Positions 8,781-17,706 are shown, numbered from the stretch's first letter. The stretch: DNA of 64,000 nucleotides from JANMGV01 sp037440405 (GCA_037440405.1 JBBIUE010000019.1:3633-67632); one strand, 5' to 3'. Notes: a model not told the origin generated them from the sequence alone. A program made the numbers and translations.

Positions 8781-9326
8781 ATGCGCATCGGTCTGGCTTT
8801 TCGAGCATTCTTCGTTAGTTTGTTTCAGCCGGCCAAGGCCAAGCGAATACAATCAGCACTGGATGACGAACCAACAGCCGTCCCCAAAAAGATTGAATCC
8901 GGCTCCGAGCGCAAACTGCCGGAACCGCTGAAGCCACCGACGCCAGACCGAAGCGACGCACTTACACTGCTGAGTGCTCTCCAACGCGAAGCACGTTTCC
9001 TAGACCTCGTCAACGAATCGCTCGATCAATACTCCGATGCCCAAGTTGGTGCTGCTGCTCGCGATGTGCTTCGCGACACCAAAGCTGTCCTTCAGAGAAT
9101 GTTTGAGCTCAAACCACTGGCAGATGTCGGTGAAGGCGAAAATATGACCATGAATGCAACTTCCTCAGCCCTCCGATTCCGCGTGGTAGGCAAGCAAGTT
9201 GGCGCGGACGCTCGGGTCGTGGTCGTTCATCCGGGATGGCAAGCAACTCGTGTTCAGTTACCTCAATGGGTTGGGATTCGTGAGGATCAATTTGTTCTTG
9301 CTCCAATCGAAGTCGAAGCCGAATAG
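8781..9326 (+). CDS. DUF2760 domain protein
   Basis: The ATG at 8781 follows AAAGGA; the open frame extends seven codons further upstream without a better signal. The 181-residue product has a short hydrophobic N-terminus (MRIGLAFRAFFVSLF), a Pro/Glu/Lys linker and, from about residue 60 on, the DUF2760 core: LLSALQREARFLDLVNES, YSDAQVGAAARDV and the end APIEVEAE. In other bacteria DUF2760 genes often sit beside Hsp70-family genes, so its place 1.7 kb after dnaK is in keeping with a chaperone-linked role, though an exported gene lies between on the other strand. No enzymatic residues are evident. Confidence 0.85.
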   Translation: MRIGLAFRAFFVSLFQPAKAKRIQSALDDEPTAVPKKIESGSERKLPEPLKPPTPDRSDALTLLSALQREARFLDLVNESLDQYSDAQVGAAARDVLRDTKAVLQRMFELKPLADVGEGENMTMNATSSALRFRVVGKQVGADARVVVVHPGWQATRVQLPQWVGIREDQFVLAPIEVEAE

Positions 9327-9567
9327 GCACTCTAACCAATCTTTTTTCGAATTTGAGCACCCCCTGTTTTGCTTTTCGAAATTGCAGTGAATCGCCAGCT
9401 TTTACGTTGCGGAAGCGGACCGCCGCAAATTTTTGCAAGCGGAATCGTTGCATGTCTGCTAGATTATTGGTTGCAGAAGGTTGTTGGCCGAAGATGCTTA
9501 AGCGGAACCCTTGTTCCGATCGGGGCCGTTTACAGGTAGATGCAAAGCCAAAAAATGGAGGCGAACG

Positions 9568-9930
9568 ATGGGTGGCGGGTTCTGGCTGAAACAAGCTCAA
9601 GGACTTTCAATTGACGCGCATGACCCTTGGGCAATCTTGGTTCGCGACACGCTCAAGGCCGCAAAGCCAACCCTGCACGAAGAGTTACAACAGAAGGGCG
9701 AGCTCGATGCCTATTCGATCGTGACAGCACATGAAATGTACGTCACGTACAACCGTCTTCGCTCAACGGGTGCGACTGAAATCGAGGCACGCGAAATAAC
9801 GTTTGACGACCTTCTGCCTCGCGAACCCGTAGAGACGGAAGAATACGAGCTTGAGGGTGGCATGGCGGACCAGATTGCTGCTCTTGAAGCCTGGCTCAGC
9901 ATACAGAAGAAATTAGAAAGCGATTTGTAA
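9568..9930 (+). CDS. hypothetical protein, 120 aa
   Basis: Start chosen at ATG 9568 (MGGGFWLKQ) because GGAGGCGAACG directly precedes it; an in-frame start at 9511 would add 19 basic residues of poor quality. The product is acidic, soluble and mostly helical by composition, with a C-terminal acidic stretch and no recognised motif. It follows the DUF2760 gene by about 240 bases and ends shortly before the convergent acetyltransferase. I do not recognise the family. Confidence 0.5.
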   Translation: MGGGFWLKQAQGLSIDAHDPWAILVRDTLKAAKPTLHEELQQKGELDAYSIVTAHEMYVTYNRLRSTGATEIEAREITFDDLLPREPVETEEYELEGGMADQIAALEAWLSIQKKLESDL

Positions 9931-10000
9931 TCGTCTCCAGTCTAGCGGGCTTTTCTTCCTAACTGTCGTCTGATGTTTCTTTCGCCTCTCGGATCATCGG

Positions 10001-10567
10001 TCAGACCTGCGAAAGTGTCACATCAGCCACTTTGAAAACCGTTTCGGTCCGTCGAAAACCCAGCCGCTCGTAGAGGCGAACGGCCGCTGAGTTTTGAAAC
10101 GTGACTTCAAGGTGCGCTACCTGACAGCCTGCTGCGTAGAAACCCTGCAACGCCTTAAACAACAATAGCGTTCCAAGCCCTTGATGCCGAAATTCCGGAA
10201 TGATCCCAAGATTCTGAACACCGCCTTCGAAAGCACTGGTTCGAAGCCCTTGAACTGTTCCTACCATCGTCACATTGGATCCATATTCAGCGTCATACGC
10301 CAAGAGCCATGTGGCTTCAGGTACAAAATCATTCCGACGAGCGATGTCTTTCATCAATTGAATGCAGCCGGCGCGCTCTGCCAAACATGGAAAGATGGTG
10401 GAATCGATTTCACCGCGAAAACATTTCCATTTGACGATGCCATGATCGCGAATCAAAGACGGAGAAAACGGTAAAAACCGAAATCGAGGCGGAAGTGAGC
10501 GCTTGCGAAACAAATCTTCCGACAATCGAATTTCCATTCGAAGTCGCTTGAAATACGTTAAGGTCAT
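10001..10567 (-). CDS. GNAT-family N-acetyltransferase
   Basis: A 188-residue protein with the GNAT fold signature in its C-terminal half: a beta-4 strand and acetyl-CoA pyrophosphate loop GIIPEFRHQGLGTLLL (R-x-x-G-x-G), followed by HLEVTFQNSAAVRLYERLGF, the typical beta-5/alpha-4 region with N-S-x-A-x-x-L-Y. It would transfer an acetyl group from acetyl-CoA to an amine; the acceptor is unknown. ATG 10567 is preferred because GGAGG lies 13 bases upstream, rather than the in-frame upstream codon at 10609. Confidence 0.88.
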   Translation of the reverse strand: MTLTYFKRLRMEIRLSEDLFRKRSLPPRFRFLPFSPSLIRDHGIVKWKCFRGEIDSTIFPCLAERAGCIQLMKDIARRNDFVPEATWLLAYDAEYGSNVTMVGTVQGLRTSAFEGGVQNLGIIPEFRHQGLGTLLLFKALQGFYAAGCQVAHLEVTFQNSAAVRLYERLGFRRTETVFKVADVTLSQV

Positions 10568-10702
10568 CGCAGTTCGCCTCCAACGTTTCAGGACACCTGC
10601 AGCCTTCAACTATACCACGCTAAAATTGGCACCGTAGTAAAATGCGTCCATGATTTGATCTTCAAAAAACTAGTCCGATCAATTCGTTTCGACGAGACAC
10701 AA

Positions 10703-10909
10703 TCAACGCAGCAATTCCCAACCGATCCACAATAGAATCGCCGAGATGCTCAAGAGAAGCAATCGCGAGAACGTTTTTCCGACTCTTCCGATCAACTGGC
10801 TTGTAAGATTCGAGAATCGACTAGCCGAGTCCGGCAGGATCGCCGCCAAGATGGTGACGCCCGCGAGGCTCAAGGACACCATTCCCATGAAATGATCTTG
10901 GGAGTTCAA
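10703..10909 (-). CDS. small membrane protein, 68 aa
   Basis: A short frame with GAAGAGG upstream of the ATG and two hydrophobic segments, one near the N-terminus (MGMVSLSLAGVTILAAIL) and one at the C-terminus (LLLLSISAILLWIGWELL). It could be a small two-helix inner-membrane protein. A second short frame lies 13 bases upstream on the same strand and might be co-transcribed. Function unknown; the main support is the hydrophobic pattern and the ribosome-binding site. Confidence 0.45.
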   Translation of the reverse strand: MNSQDHFMGMVSLSLAGVTILAAILPDSASRFSNLTSQLIGRVGKTFSRLLLLSISAILLWIGWELLR

Positions 10910-10922
10910 TGCTGCAACCTCT

Positions 10923-11129
10923 TCAAAATCTCCAGCCCGGTCGAAAAACCCTACACTGGGATTGTATCCCGCTGAACAGAAATATTGAAGAACGAGACTC
11001 CTTGTCAGGATGTCCCATCATCAAGCGGATGCGAGCAATTTCGCAAGGATCATCGGCAAGTGCGGCCCCTGAGTCATCAGAACGGGGCCGCGTCGGCCAC
11101 AGATTTACCCGAACGCTCAAGATGAACAT
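10923..11129 (-). CDS. possible small protein upstream of the 68-aa membrane protein
   Basis: A 68-codon frame without a clear ribosome-binding site, ending 13 bases before the start of the next small gene. The product is polar, with a short conserved-looking segment (ARIRLMMGHPDKESR). An internal ATG pair at that segment could also be the start. It may equally be non-coding; kept only because of the tight spacing to its neighbour. Confidence 0.25.
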   Translation of the reverse strand: MFILSVRVNLWPTRPRSDDSGAALADDPCEIARIRLMMGHPDKESRSSIFLFSGIQSQCRVFRPGWRF

Positions 11130-11190
11130 GCATCTTTAGAAATACTCAAATTCTGAAGCGACCGTGCCGCGACAGAGGCGCGAAAACTGC

Positions 11191-11877
11191 TCACTGCAAT
11201 TCCCAGAGAGCTCTTTCCAAACTGTGAATTTGCTGCCGGATGTAATCAAGATCGGGGAATACCTGAAGGGCCCTGCGGAAATGTCCCAATGCCACCAGAG
11301 GTTGACCTTGTTCCAAGCGTCCGTAAGCCAATCCAATCCAAGCTGGATAGTGGAATTTTGAAATTTTCAATGCGCGATCGCAATCCATGCATGCTCCCTC
11401 GAAATCATCGAGTTGCAACTTAGCAAGTCCGCGCTGACAGAACCAATCGGGGATTCGTGGATCGATGGCGATCAGTTCCGAGACGATGGCAATCCCTTCC
11501 CGCCAACGATTGGCTTGAAATTGGTGATGCATTTCCTGGACCATGACGTGAAACCCTGGAGCAATCGCGCGTTCCCAGATGGATTTGATGGCGTCGTCGA
11601 CCACCATCCGAACGCCCTGATCGTGATCGGAAAGCAGGGGGCCAAGATAATCGACGTGGGTTTCGTCTCCCATCAGACCCAATGCAAAGCAAGCGGCCCT
11701 GCGATCGACAGTGCTATCCGAGGAGGCAAGCTTGAGCAAAGTTCCGATCGAATAGCGACCGGCGACCGTCATGAGAAAGCTCGCTGTATCCATATCTCCG
11801 AGGTAGGATTGAAACGAGCGAAGGAGAGCGGATGGTGTGTGCGAAAGTTTTTCCACGAAGTCAAACAACCTATACAA
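11191..11877 (-). CDS. HEAT/TPR repeat protein
   Basis: A 228-residue protein read from a TTG start (the first ATG is 28 codons further in, at 11793). Residues about 55-100 look like a HEAT-like repeat pair (RRAACFALGLMGDE, LGPLLSDHDQGVRMVVDDAI). Residues about 115-215 contain TPR-like helices (DWFCQRGLAKLQLDDFEGACMD; LGHFRRALQVFPDLDYI). No signal peptide. Both repeat types mediate protein contacts; the partner is unknown. It is divergent from the STN-type gene, sharing a short 70-base promoter region. Confidence 0.7.
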   Translation of the reverse strand: MYRLFDFVEKLSHTPSALLRSFQSYLGDMDTASFLMTVAGRYSIGTLLKLASSDSTVDRRAACFALGLMGDETHVDYLGPLLSDHDQGVRMVVDDAIKSIWERAIAPGFHVMVQEMHHQFQANRWREGIAIVSELIAIDPRIPDWFCQRGLAKLQLDDFEGACMDCDRALKISKFHYPAWIGLAYGRLEQGQPLVALGHFRRALQVFPDLDYIRQQIHSLERALWELQ

Positions 11878-11945
11878 TGCCTATTGAGCGGAGCGATGAT
11901 GAGCGCTTCTCTCTCTCAGTCTAGTTGCGATGATGGGCTAACTCA

Positions 11946-13082
11946 ATGAGAAGTTGCGTAGCAATTCGAAGGTCCGGATTACGACGAATATGCGTGATTT
12001 TCGCGGCATCGCTCTTGACTTTGTGGGGCATCGCAAATCCACTTGCCGCCCAGCGTATCCAATCGAACCCACTCGACGAAGGACAAATCCCCAGTCTAAG
12101 AAAAACGCTCGGCATGCCGTGCAGCTTCCGCGCGAAAAACAGCAGCTTGAGATCAGCGATCGAGTCGCTGACGACGATCTATTCGATTCAAGTATGGATC
12201 GATCCGAACGTCGATCTGGATCGAAGTTTCGACTTTGAGAGTAAGGGGGACAGTTTGGCAGAGGTGCTCGATGAACTCGCCGCAGCGAGCGATGCTTCCA
12301 TTGTCTGGCTGGGTGTCCTGGTTACCATAGTGCCTTCGACATCCAGCAACGCAATTGAGTCTTCGTATTGGCGTCTCTATGACACGTGGCCAAAGAGTAT
12401 GTCAAAGACGAGAGAGTTCTCGTGGGAGGACGCAACTAGTCCCAAAGCGATTCTCACGGAATGGGGAGAAACGAACCGATGGAACATTGACGGCTTGGCA
12501 AGCATTGACTTCGATCTCTGGCGCGGAGGCAAACTTCCCGCAGGACCAGCCGCAGCACAACTGACTTGTTTAGTTTCAGGTCTCAAGTTGGAAGCCGAGA
12601 TCGATGCTGATTCCCGAACAATCACTCTTAAAGAGTTATCCGCAGCAGTTCCGCTCCGACTTTCCTATGCACAAAACCGAATCGATAAGAAGGAGCTGGA
12701 GACGTGGGCTTCGCGGTGGTCTCCATCGCGTTGGGTCATCCGCGACCAAAAAGTGTGGGTGGAAGCGTTTCCAGTCGCTCACCGCCACTTAGTCGCTTCA
12801 CCCATTCGCCCCAAGCCGTCCAACGCGACTGTCAAAGACCCTCTTTCAAACCAACGATTCACTTTTGAATTTGAAGGCCGACTGCTTACGGTACTCGAAA
12901 CTCTCGCAGCACAGGCGAAGCTGAAGTTCTCACCTTGGCCTCTCGAGCGTTCCGTCGCCGATTCTCGCGTCTCCGTTCGTTTCGCGCAAGCATCGATCGA
13001 TTCCATCTTGGAAGAACTAAGCAAACAGACTTCCTGTCAGTTCAAGAGGAACGCGCTCGAGGTTCAAATCGATCCGAAGTAA
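11946..13082 (+). CDS. exported protein with STN/secretin-like modules
   Basis: A 378-residue protein with a signal peptide (about residues 1-35, ending ANPLAAQ). The segment at about residues 45-110 (LRSAIESLTTIYSIQVWIDP...LAEVLDELAAASDASIVW) and another at about 310-375 (LLTVLETLAAQAKLKF...IDSILEELSKQTSCQFKR) have the beta-alpha-beta pattern of the STN domain found at the N-terminus of secretins and TonB receptors. No secretin channel or beta-barrel follows. It would be a periplasmic protein-protein or peptidoglycan-side module. Ends 18 bases from the convergent amidohydrolase. Assignment of the STN fold is by pattern only. Confidence 0.65.
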   Translation: MRSCVAIRRSGLRRICVIFAASLLTLWGIANPLAAQRIQSNPLDEGQIPSLRKTLGMPCSFRAKNSSLRSAIESLTTIYSIQVWIDPNVDLDRSFDFESKGDSLAEVLDELAAASDASIVWLGVLVTIVPSTSSNAIESSYWRLYDTWPKSMSKTREFSWEDATSPKAILTEWGETNRWNIDGLASIDFDLWRGGKLPAGPAAAQLTCLVSGLKLEAEIDADSRTITLKELSAAVPLRLSYAQNRIDKKELETWASRWSPSRWVIRDQKVWVEAFPVAHRHLVASPIRPKPSNATVKDPLSNQRFTFEFEGRLLTVLETLAAQAKLKFSPWPLERSVADSRVSVRFAQASIDSILEELSKQTSCQFKRNALEVQIDPK

Positions 13083-13100
13083 AGGGAGGCCTATGTTTCG

Positions 13101-14450
13101 CTAGGGAAGTGAGTTTTTATGGATTTTGCCGTCTTTCATAATGAGCAGGAGATTCTGTGCGGGATCGCCTAAAATCTCGATCTCTTCCAGCGGGTTGCCG
13201 TTGACGATCAGAAGGTCGGCCAAGGCTCCCTCCGCGATGACTCCCAATTTGCCTGGATAGGGATTCCGTCTGTCCGACATCGCGAGCAATTCTGCATTGT
13301 CGGACGTGATCATTCGAAGGATTTCAGCATTGGTATACCATCGAGACATCGAGAGGATGTTGGCGTTGTGATTTCGAAAGGATTCCGGGCTGAACAGGAT
13401 ATCGGTCCCCCAAGCAGTACGGACGTTGTACTTCTTGGCGAGTCGGTACGAGAGATCCGTCCCTGTAGCCACTTCAAGCTGTTTGATTCGGTTGGGGGTC
13501 CCTTCTGCAAACCCCGATGAACGCTCTGCAACGAACGGCTGAAGGCTCCACCAAATCCCATGCTCTGCCATCAATTTGACTGTTTCATCATCCAAAAGCT
13601 GGCCGTGATCGATGCACTTAACTCCGGCCTCGATGGCTTGACGGACTGCCTTCGTAGTGTAGGCGTGAACCGTGACATAGGTTCCCCAGTTTTCGGCGGC
13701 TTCCACGGCAGCACGCAATTCGGCCACTGTGTATTGAGTAACATCGAGGGGATCGTAGTTCGACGATACTCCGCCGCCAGCCATCAACTTAATCTGGGTA
13801 GCTCCTAGGGCAAGTTGCTCTCTGGCTCGGGCTCGTACCGCGTCGGGACTGTCAGCAATCGCAGCCGCGCCAACCCGTTCGGTAAACGTTAGTTCTCCGA
13901 ACCGCGCAGGAAATTCGAACCGAAACCGAAAATCGCCGTGCCCTCCCGATTGTGAGATCATCGCGCCGCATGGCCAGATGCGAGGTCCAACCACCACGCC
14001 CTGATCAATCGCTTTCTTCAATCCCAAGGCTGGCCCGCCCAAATCGCGGATGCTAGTAAATCCGTGCAACAGCATCTCATTCGCTGTCTTGGTGGCAACG
14101 GCATAAACGTAACCGATATCTTCGGACAATAGCAACTGGATGGGTAACGTCGCAAACATGATGTGGGTGTGAGCATCGATCATTCCGGGCATCACGGTCT
14201 TGCCTCGACCATCAATGATGATCGTGTCGCCTCTGCGGTCGATCGGAAATGGGTCCACCGATATTCGTTCGATAACATTTCCTCTCACCAGAATGTTTGA
14301 CGGAGAGGACAACTTGTCTTCAAAGCCGTCATAAATTCGCACGTTCTGGATATAAGTTGCCCTGTTCGGCGGTTGAGCCATGGCCAGCTCACAATATCCA
14401 ATGATCAACAACAATGCGGGAAGGATTTTGGTACACGAATCGATGATCAT
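13101..14450 (-). CDS. exported metal-dependent amidohydrolase
   Basis: Start at ATG 14450, preceded by GGAG, gives a signal peptide (MIIDSCTKILPALLLIIG...AMAQ). The 449-residue product has the urease-superfamily TIM-barrel pattern: VMPGMIDAHTHI near the N-terminus (HxH metal ligands), a strand ending TQIKLMAGGG (possible Lys ligand), VTVHAYT (His), CIDHGQLLD (His) and AWGTDI (catalytic Asp), and a C-terminal beta-sandwich GALADLLIVNGNPLEEI. This arrangement is that of the imidazolonepropionase/Xaa-Pro dipeptidase-like amidohydrolases, which often hydrolyse cyclic amides or prolyl dipeptides. Export suggests a periplasmic substrate; which one is unknown. Confidence 0.9.
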   Translation of the reverse strand: MIIDSCTKILPALLLIIGYCELAMAQPPNRATYIQNVRIYDGFEDKLSSPSNILVRGNVIERISVDPFPIDRRGDTIIIDGRGKTVMPGMIDAHTHIMFATLPIQLLLSEDIGYVYAVATKTANEMLLHGFTSIRDLGGPALGLKKAIDQGVVVGPRIWPCGAMISQSGGHGDFRFRFEFPARFGELTFTERVGAAAIADSPDAVRARAREQLALGATQIKLMAGGGVSSNYDPLDVTQYTVAELRAAVEAAENWGTYVTVHAYTTKAVRQAIEAGVKCIDHGQLLDDETVKLMAEHGIWWSLQPFVAERSSGFAEGTPNRIKQLEVATGTDLSYRLAKKYNVRTAWGTDILFSPESFRNHNANILSMSRWYTNAEILRMITSDNAELLAMSDRRNPYPGKLGVIAEGALADLLIVNGNPLEEIEILGDPAQNLLLIMKDGKIHKNSLP

Positions 14451-15230
14451 GGGTTTCTCCAGGCAAGACGAAGCAATGCGAATGAATTCTTCTGATGTTC
14501 TTGAGTATACATTCATCGTGTCAGTTCAAGAGCCAAAGCCGCGATCATCATTTAACCGCTCGGCCCTAGCAAGTTTGGCGTTGGACAGCATAGAGGATAA
14601 GCAAAGGTTCTGTCTGCGAAAATGCAGCAGCCCGCGATTGGATCATGAACAGCTATCGCAGATTGAACTGGACCAAAGTACAAACCATCTCCGGACTTCT
14701 TCGTCAACTTGACGCAGTGGCAGGCAAGAATTTACAGACGATAGCCCGCTTCGTAAGCGAGTGATCAGCGCCTCGTTCCTCGCGAACGTTTCGTGCTGGT
14801 GTAGGTTCGCCAAACAATTCCAAACACAGCACATGCTTTTGAATCCGACATGCTTGATCGGCATCGTCGGTGCCATCTCGAAACTCACCATCACCCTTCG
14901 GCGGACGAGTTTGTGCCCAAGTCTATTGGATACACCCCTCAAAGGAGATCTAGATAAAGGATCGTATCTGAGTTCGCCTCGCACAGCAGCGACGTTGTAT
15001 GACTGACGGAATCGATGGTTGCAGGGACGAAGTCAGGAAAGCGGCATATAAGTATCCATCGTCGCTGGTTATCATAGGAAGCTACGTTGTCGTGCGTTTT
15101 CGCGTTTACATACCGACAGCGGCAAGCACGGGATGGTCGCAAGAGCTTCCGACCAATCGATGGCGATCCGATGGCGAACGAGTCGCCGATCATCTACAGG
15201 CTCGAAAAATCAAGGACTGACATTTGACCA
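14451..15230. other. intergenic region before the ATP synthase operon
   Basis: About 780 bases between the divergent amidohydrolase and atpZ/Q-like genes. Open frames on both strands up to about 110 codons occur but overlap each other, lack ribosome-binding sites and resemble nothing. The operon promoter should lie here; I could not pick out convincing -35/-10 boxes or a known RNA. Confidence 0.35.
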
Positions 15231-15590
15231 ATGGATGATACGAAAGACACAAGAGTGAGCAACAAGCCGACAGAAATCACTAAGAAAGTTGCAGATGAGT
15301 CGCGCTATGTCGTCGAGTGGGTGACTCGCATTCTGGCCATTTGTGTCTTAATGGGTTTGATCGTCTGGGGTGGCATGGCTTTGGACAAAATGTTGGGAAC
15401 GAGCTGGTTGACTCCAGTAGCCGTTATTTTGGGCATGATATTCTGCATCGCGGGGCTGTTGCTTGTCGTGAAGCGGATGGAAATGATGTCAGAAAAAAAG
15501 GAGTTGCAAGATTTAAGTCAAGCGAACGGCGCGGATACTTTGGATTCGAAATCTTTCGAAAGCCGACAATCGGATTCTCGAAATGACTGA
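15231..15590 (+). CDS. ATP synthase accessory protein, AtpZ/AtpQ-like
   Basis: A 119-residue protein at the head of the ATP synthase operon with two hydrophobic segments (about residues 32-52 and 60-82: RILAICVLMGLIVWGGMALD and LTPVAVILGMIFCIAGLLLV) and a charged C-terminus. The two-helix hairpin with glycine-rich ends matches the F0F1-ATPase-associated AtpZ/AtpQ family (PF09527), thought to help assembly or ion supply of the F0 part. No ribosome-binding site is visible before the ATG; a GTG eight codons downstream is an alternative start. Confidence 0.7.
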   Translation: MDDTKDTRVSNKPTEITKKVADESRYVVEWVTRILAICVLMGLIVWGGMALDKMLGTSWLTPVAVILGMIFCIAGLLLVVKRMEMMSEKKELQDLSQANGADTLDSKSFESRQSDSRND

Positions 15591-15625
15591 GGTTCGCTGG
15601 TTTAGCGACTTCTTTGGGCAGCCAC

Positions 15626-16003
15626 ATGTGGAAATCGCTTCTATTTGACTTCGGCGTCTATTGCGGACTCGGAGTGATTTGTATCCTACTTGGGGTGAAT
15701 TGGTATCCTCACTCTGATGCATCGCTCGGAATACAGTTATGGTTTCTCGCAGCGTCGATTAGCGTGGGGTGCGGAATGATCATTAGCATCCTGATGCTGT
15801 CACCCGTCCATCACTCATTGCCAGTGGCGATGCCTCTCATCGGGATGATGATTCGAACAGGAATTTACTTGGGAGTTCTGCTCTTTCTTGGTGCGACAAA
15901 ATGGTCGCATCAGAATTACTTCGCGACTTGCCTGTTAGCCTGTTATTTTCCCTTCCTTGCATTAGAATCTTTGCTCTCAATTGGTCGCTCCTCCCCTCGT
16001 TAG
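15626..16003 (+). CDS. AtpI-like ATP synthase assembly membrane protein
   Basis: About 125 residues with four hydrophobic segments, located between the AtpZ/Q-like gene and atpB, the usual place of AtpI, a helper of c-ring assembly. The in-frame TTG at 15614 is an alternative start; ATG 15626 is preferred. Sequence similarity to AtpI cannot be judged by eye, so the name rests on topology, size and position. Its stop is followed within 15 bases by the atpB start. Confidence 0.6.
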   Translation: MWKSLLFDFGVYCGLGVICILLGVNWYPHSDASLGIQLWFLAASISVGCGMIISILMLSPVHHSLPVAMPLIGMMIRTGIYLGVLLFLGATKWSHQNYFATCLLACYFPFLALESLLSIGRSSPR

Positions 16004-16018
16004 GTGATTTTCGACACG

Positions 16019-17341
16019 ATGGCTTCGGACATTCTCCACATTAAGGACTCCTATTACTTCGACGTCCCCAAGACGTTTTGGAAGAGTCATCGCACGAAAG
16101 CTGCGGAGTTTCCGGATTGGTTTATTCGTCTCGACGATGACTTCCAGAATTGGGAAGCGGACCACTTAATCGATTTTTTGAAATCGTCGGGAGTTGAATC
16201 TGGGCACCTGGAATCTGTGAAAGCAGAGTGGCACGAGTGGCAACACAGTTCACATAAGAACCATGCTTGGCCTCTTCACGCCTATTTGGAAAGTCGCGTT
16301 GAAGCGATCGAGCGAGAGGCCGTGAAATGGGCAAAAAAACTGGACGGTCCTCCTCGCGATCCCGTCGCGGCATACTTGGCGTCTCAGCCAGACCATCCAC
16401 ATGCTTGGGCTCATAGTTTTATTCGCGGCCCCAAGGGGAGTGCTTGGGAAGCTTGGAAGGCGCAGCAATCGAGTCATTCGACCGTAGCAGCTTACCTGGA
16501 ATCCACGGGGTCTCGATGGGATTCTGCCAAGCTTCACAGCTATAACAAATCTCTTGATGGCAAGATACTGATTCCGCAACGGTTCGGCGCGTTAAAGAAT
16601 GCTTACGAACCTTTGCATGGGTTTTGCATTTCGAAGTTCATGATCATTCAAGTCGTCGTTGCACTACTGATCATCTTCAGTTTTCGTTGGCTTGCCAAAA
16701 AAGTCGCGACTGGCGGCGTGCCTCGCGGAAAGATGTGGAACGGTTTGGAAGGAATGTTGACTTTTGTCAAGACAAGCTTGCTCGTGCCAGCGATGGGGGA
16801 ACACGATGCCGAGGACTTTCAACCGTTCTTCTGGACTGCCTTTCTGTTTATATTCGGCTGTAATCTAGCAGGCATGATTCCTTTTCTTGGATCCCCAACA
16901 GCGGCTCTGGGAATGACGGGCGTGTTGGCGGCTATCGTCTTTTTGATTGGAGTCGTCCTCGGCATCCGAGAGTTTGGTGTCGTCGGTTTTTTGAAGAATA
17001 TATGTCCAGAGCTCGGTTTGCCGATCTACTTGGGTATTTTCATCGTACCCATGCTGTGGGTCATCGAATTCGCGTCGCTGCTGATCAAGCATTTCATTCT
17101 GGCCATGCGATTGCTTGCCAACATGGTTGCCGGACACTCCGTTCTCTTGGGAATTATGGGCTTAGCCATTGGCGTTCATGCTTACGCGATGAGCACCTTG
17201 ACTTGGTCAACTGCGACGGTTCTGTCTCTAGCGATGACAACCGCGTTAAGCGTCCTTGAGTTATTCATTGCCTTTCTGCAGGCTGCAATATTCACATTCC
17301 TTGGGGGATTGTTTATTTCGAGTGCCAAGCATCATCACTGA
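16019..17341 (+). CDS. atpB: F0F1 ATP synthase subunit a with long N-terminal extension
   Basis: Forms the stator half-channel next to the c-ring. The essential arginine is in LAMRLLANMVAGH (about residue 364), and the C-terminal helix ELFIAFLQAAIFTFLGGLF is typical. At 440 residues it is much longer than the usual 240-290: roughly the first 200 residues before the first helix (MIIQVVVALLIIFSF) are polar, rich in His, Trp, Ser and Ala, with three related motifs HAYLESR, AAYLASQ and AAYLEST. The ATG at 16019 has AGGTGA about 12 bases upstream; a GTG at 16004 directly after the previous stop is an alternative. Given the usual N-out topology the extension should face the periplasm (inference). 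Confidence 0.93.
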   Translation: MASDILHIKDSYYFDVPKTFWKSHRTKAAEFPDWFIRLDDDFQNWEADHLIDFLKSSGVESGHLESVKAEWHEWQHSSHKNHAWPLHAYLESRVEAIEREAVKWAKKLDGPPRDPVAAYLASQPDHPHAWAHSFIRGPKGSAWEAWKAQQSSHSTVAAYLESTGSRWDSAKLHSYNKSLDGKILIPQRFGALKNAYEPLHGFCISKFMIIQVVVALLIIFSFRWLAKKVATGGVPRGKMWNGLEGMLTFVKTSLLVPAMGEHDAEDFQPFFWTAFLFIFGCNLAGMIPFLGSPTAALGMTGVLAAIVFLIGVVLGIREFGVVGFLKNICPELGLPIYLGIFIVPMLWVIEFASLLIKHFILAMRLLANMVAGHSVLLGIMGLAIGVHAYAMSTLTWSTATVLSLAMTTALSVLELFIAFLQAAIFTFLGGLFISSAKHHH

Positions 17342-17407
17342 TGCTTGTGAGGCGTTTGCGATTCGTTTGAGATGATTGGTTTTCCAATTCGATAGGAGTT
17401 AGACAAA

Positions 17408-17704
17408 GTGTTGAAGTTGTTTCGATTGGGATTTTGGAGCCTGGGGCTGATGTTGGCGATGTCAGGCATCGCCGGAGCCGCAGAACAGAGTGGTGTTCCT
17501 GGCGCGATTGGTGCCGGTTTGGCTGCCTTGGGTGGCGGACTTGGAATCGGTTTGCTCGCGAAGGGAGCTGTCGAGTCTATCGCTCGTCAACCGGAAGTGT
17601 CCGGTAAGATTCAAGTTAACATGATCATCGCTGCTGCGTTGATCGAAGGTTTGGCGTTGTTCGCGGTTATTGTTGGTAGCCAGCAAAATCCATTTGGTGG
17701 TTGA
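17408..17704 (+). CDS. atpE: F0F1 ATP synthase subunit c
   Basis: A 98-residue proteolipid starting with GTG after AGGAGTTAGACAAA. A hydrophobic leader with a likely signal-peptidase site (SGIAGAAEQ) precedes the two-helix hairpin. Helix 1 is glycine-rich (GAGLAALGGGLGIGLLAKGA), the polar loop is RQPE, and helix 2 carries the ion-binding Glu80 in ALIEGLALFAVIV. Helix 1 lacks the Gln and helix 2 lacks the Ser/Thr after Glu that mark sodium-binding rings, so proton use is likely. Overlaps the atpF upstream region directly. Confidence 0.95.
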   Translation: MLKLFRLGFWSLGLMLAMSGIAGAAEQSGVPGAIGAGLAALGGGLGIGLLAKGAVESIARQPEVSGKIQVNMIIAAALIEGLALFAVIVGSQQNPFGG

Positions 17705-17706
17705 GC

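Noticed and set aside
14643..14984. 113-codon minus-strand frame before the ATP synthase operon
   Set aside because: No motif, no ribosome-binding site, overlapping frames on the other strand; likely chance.
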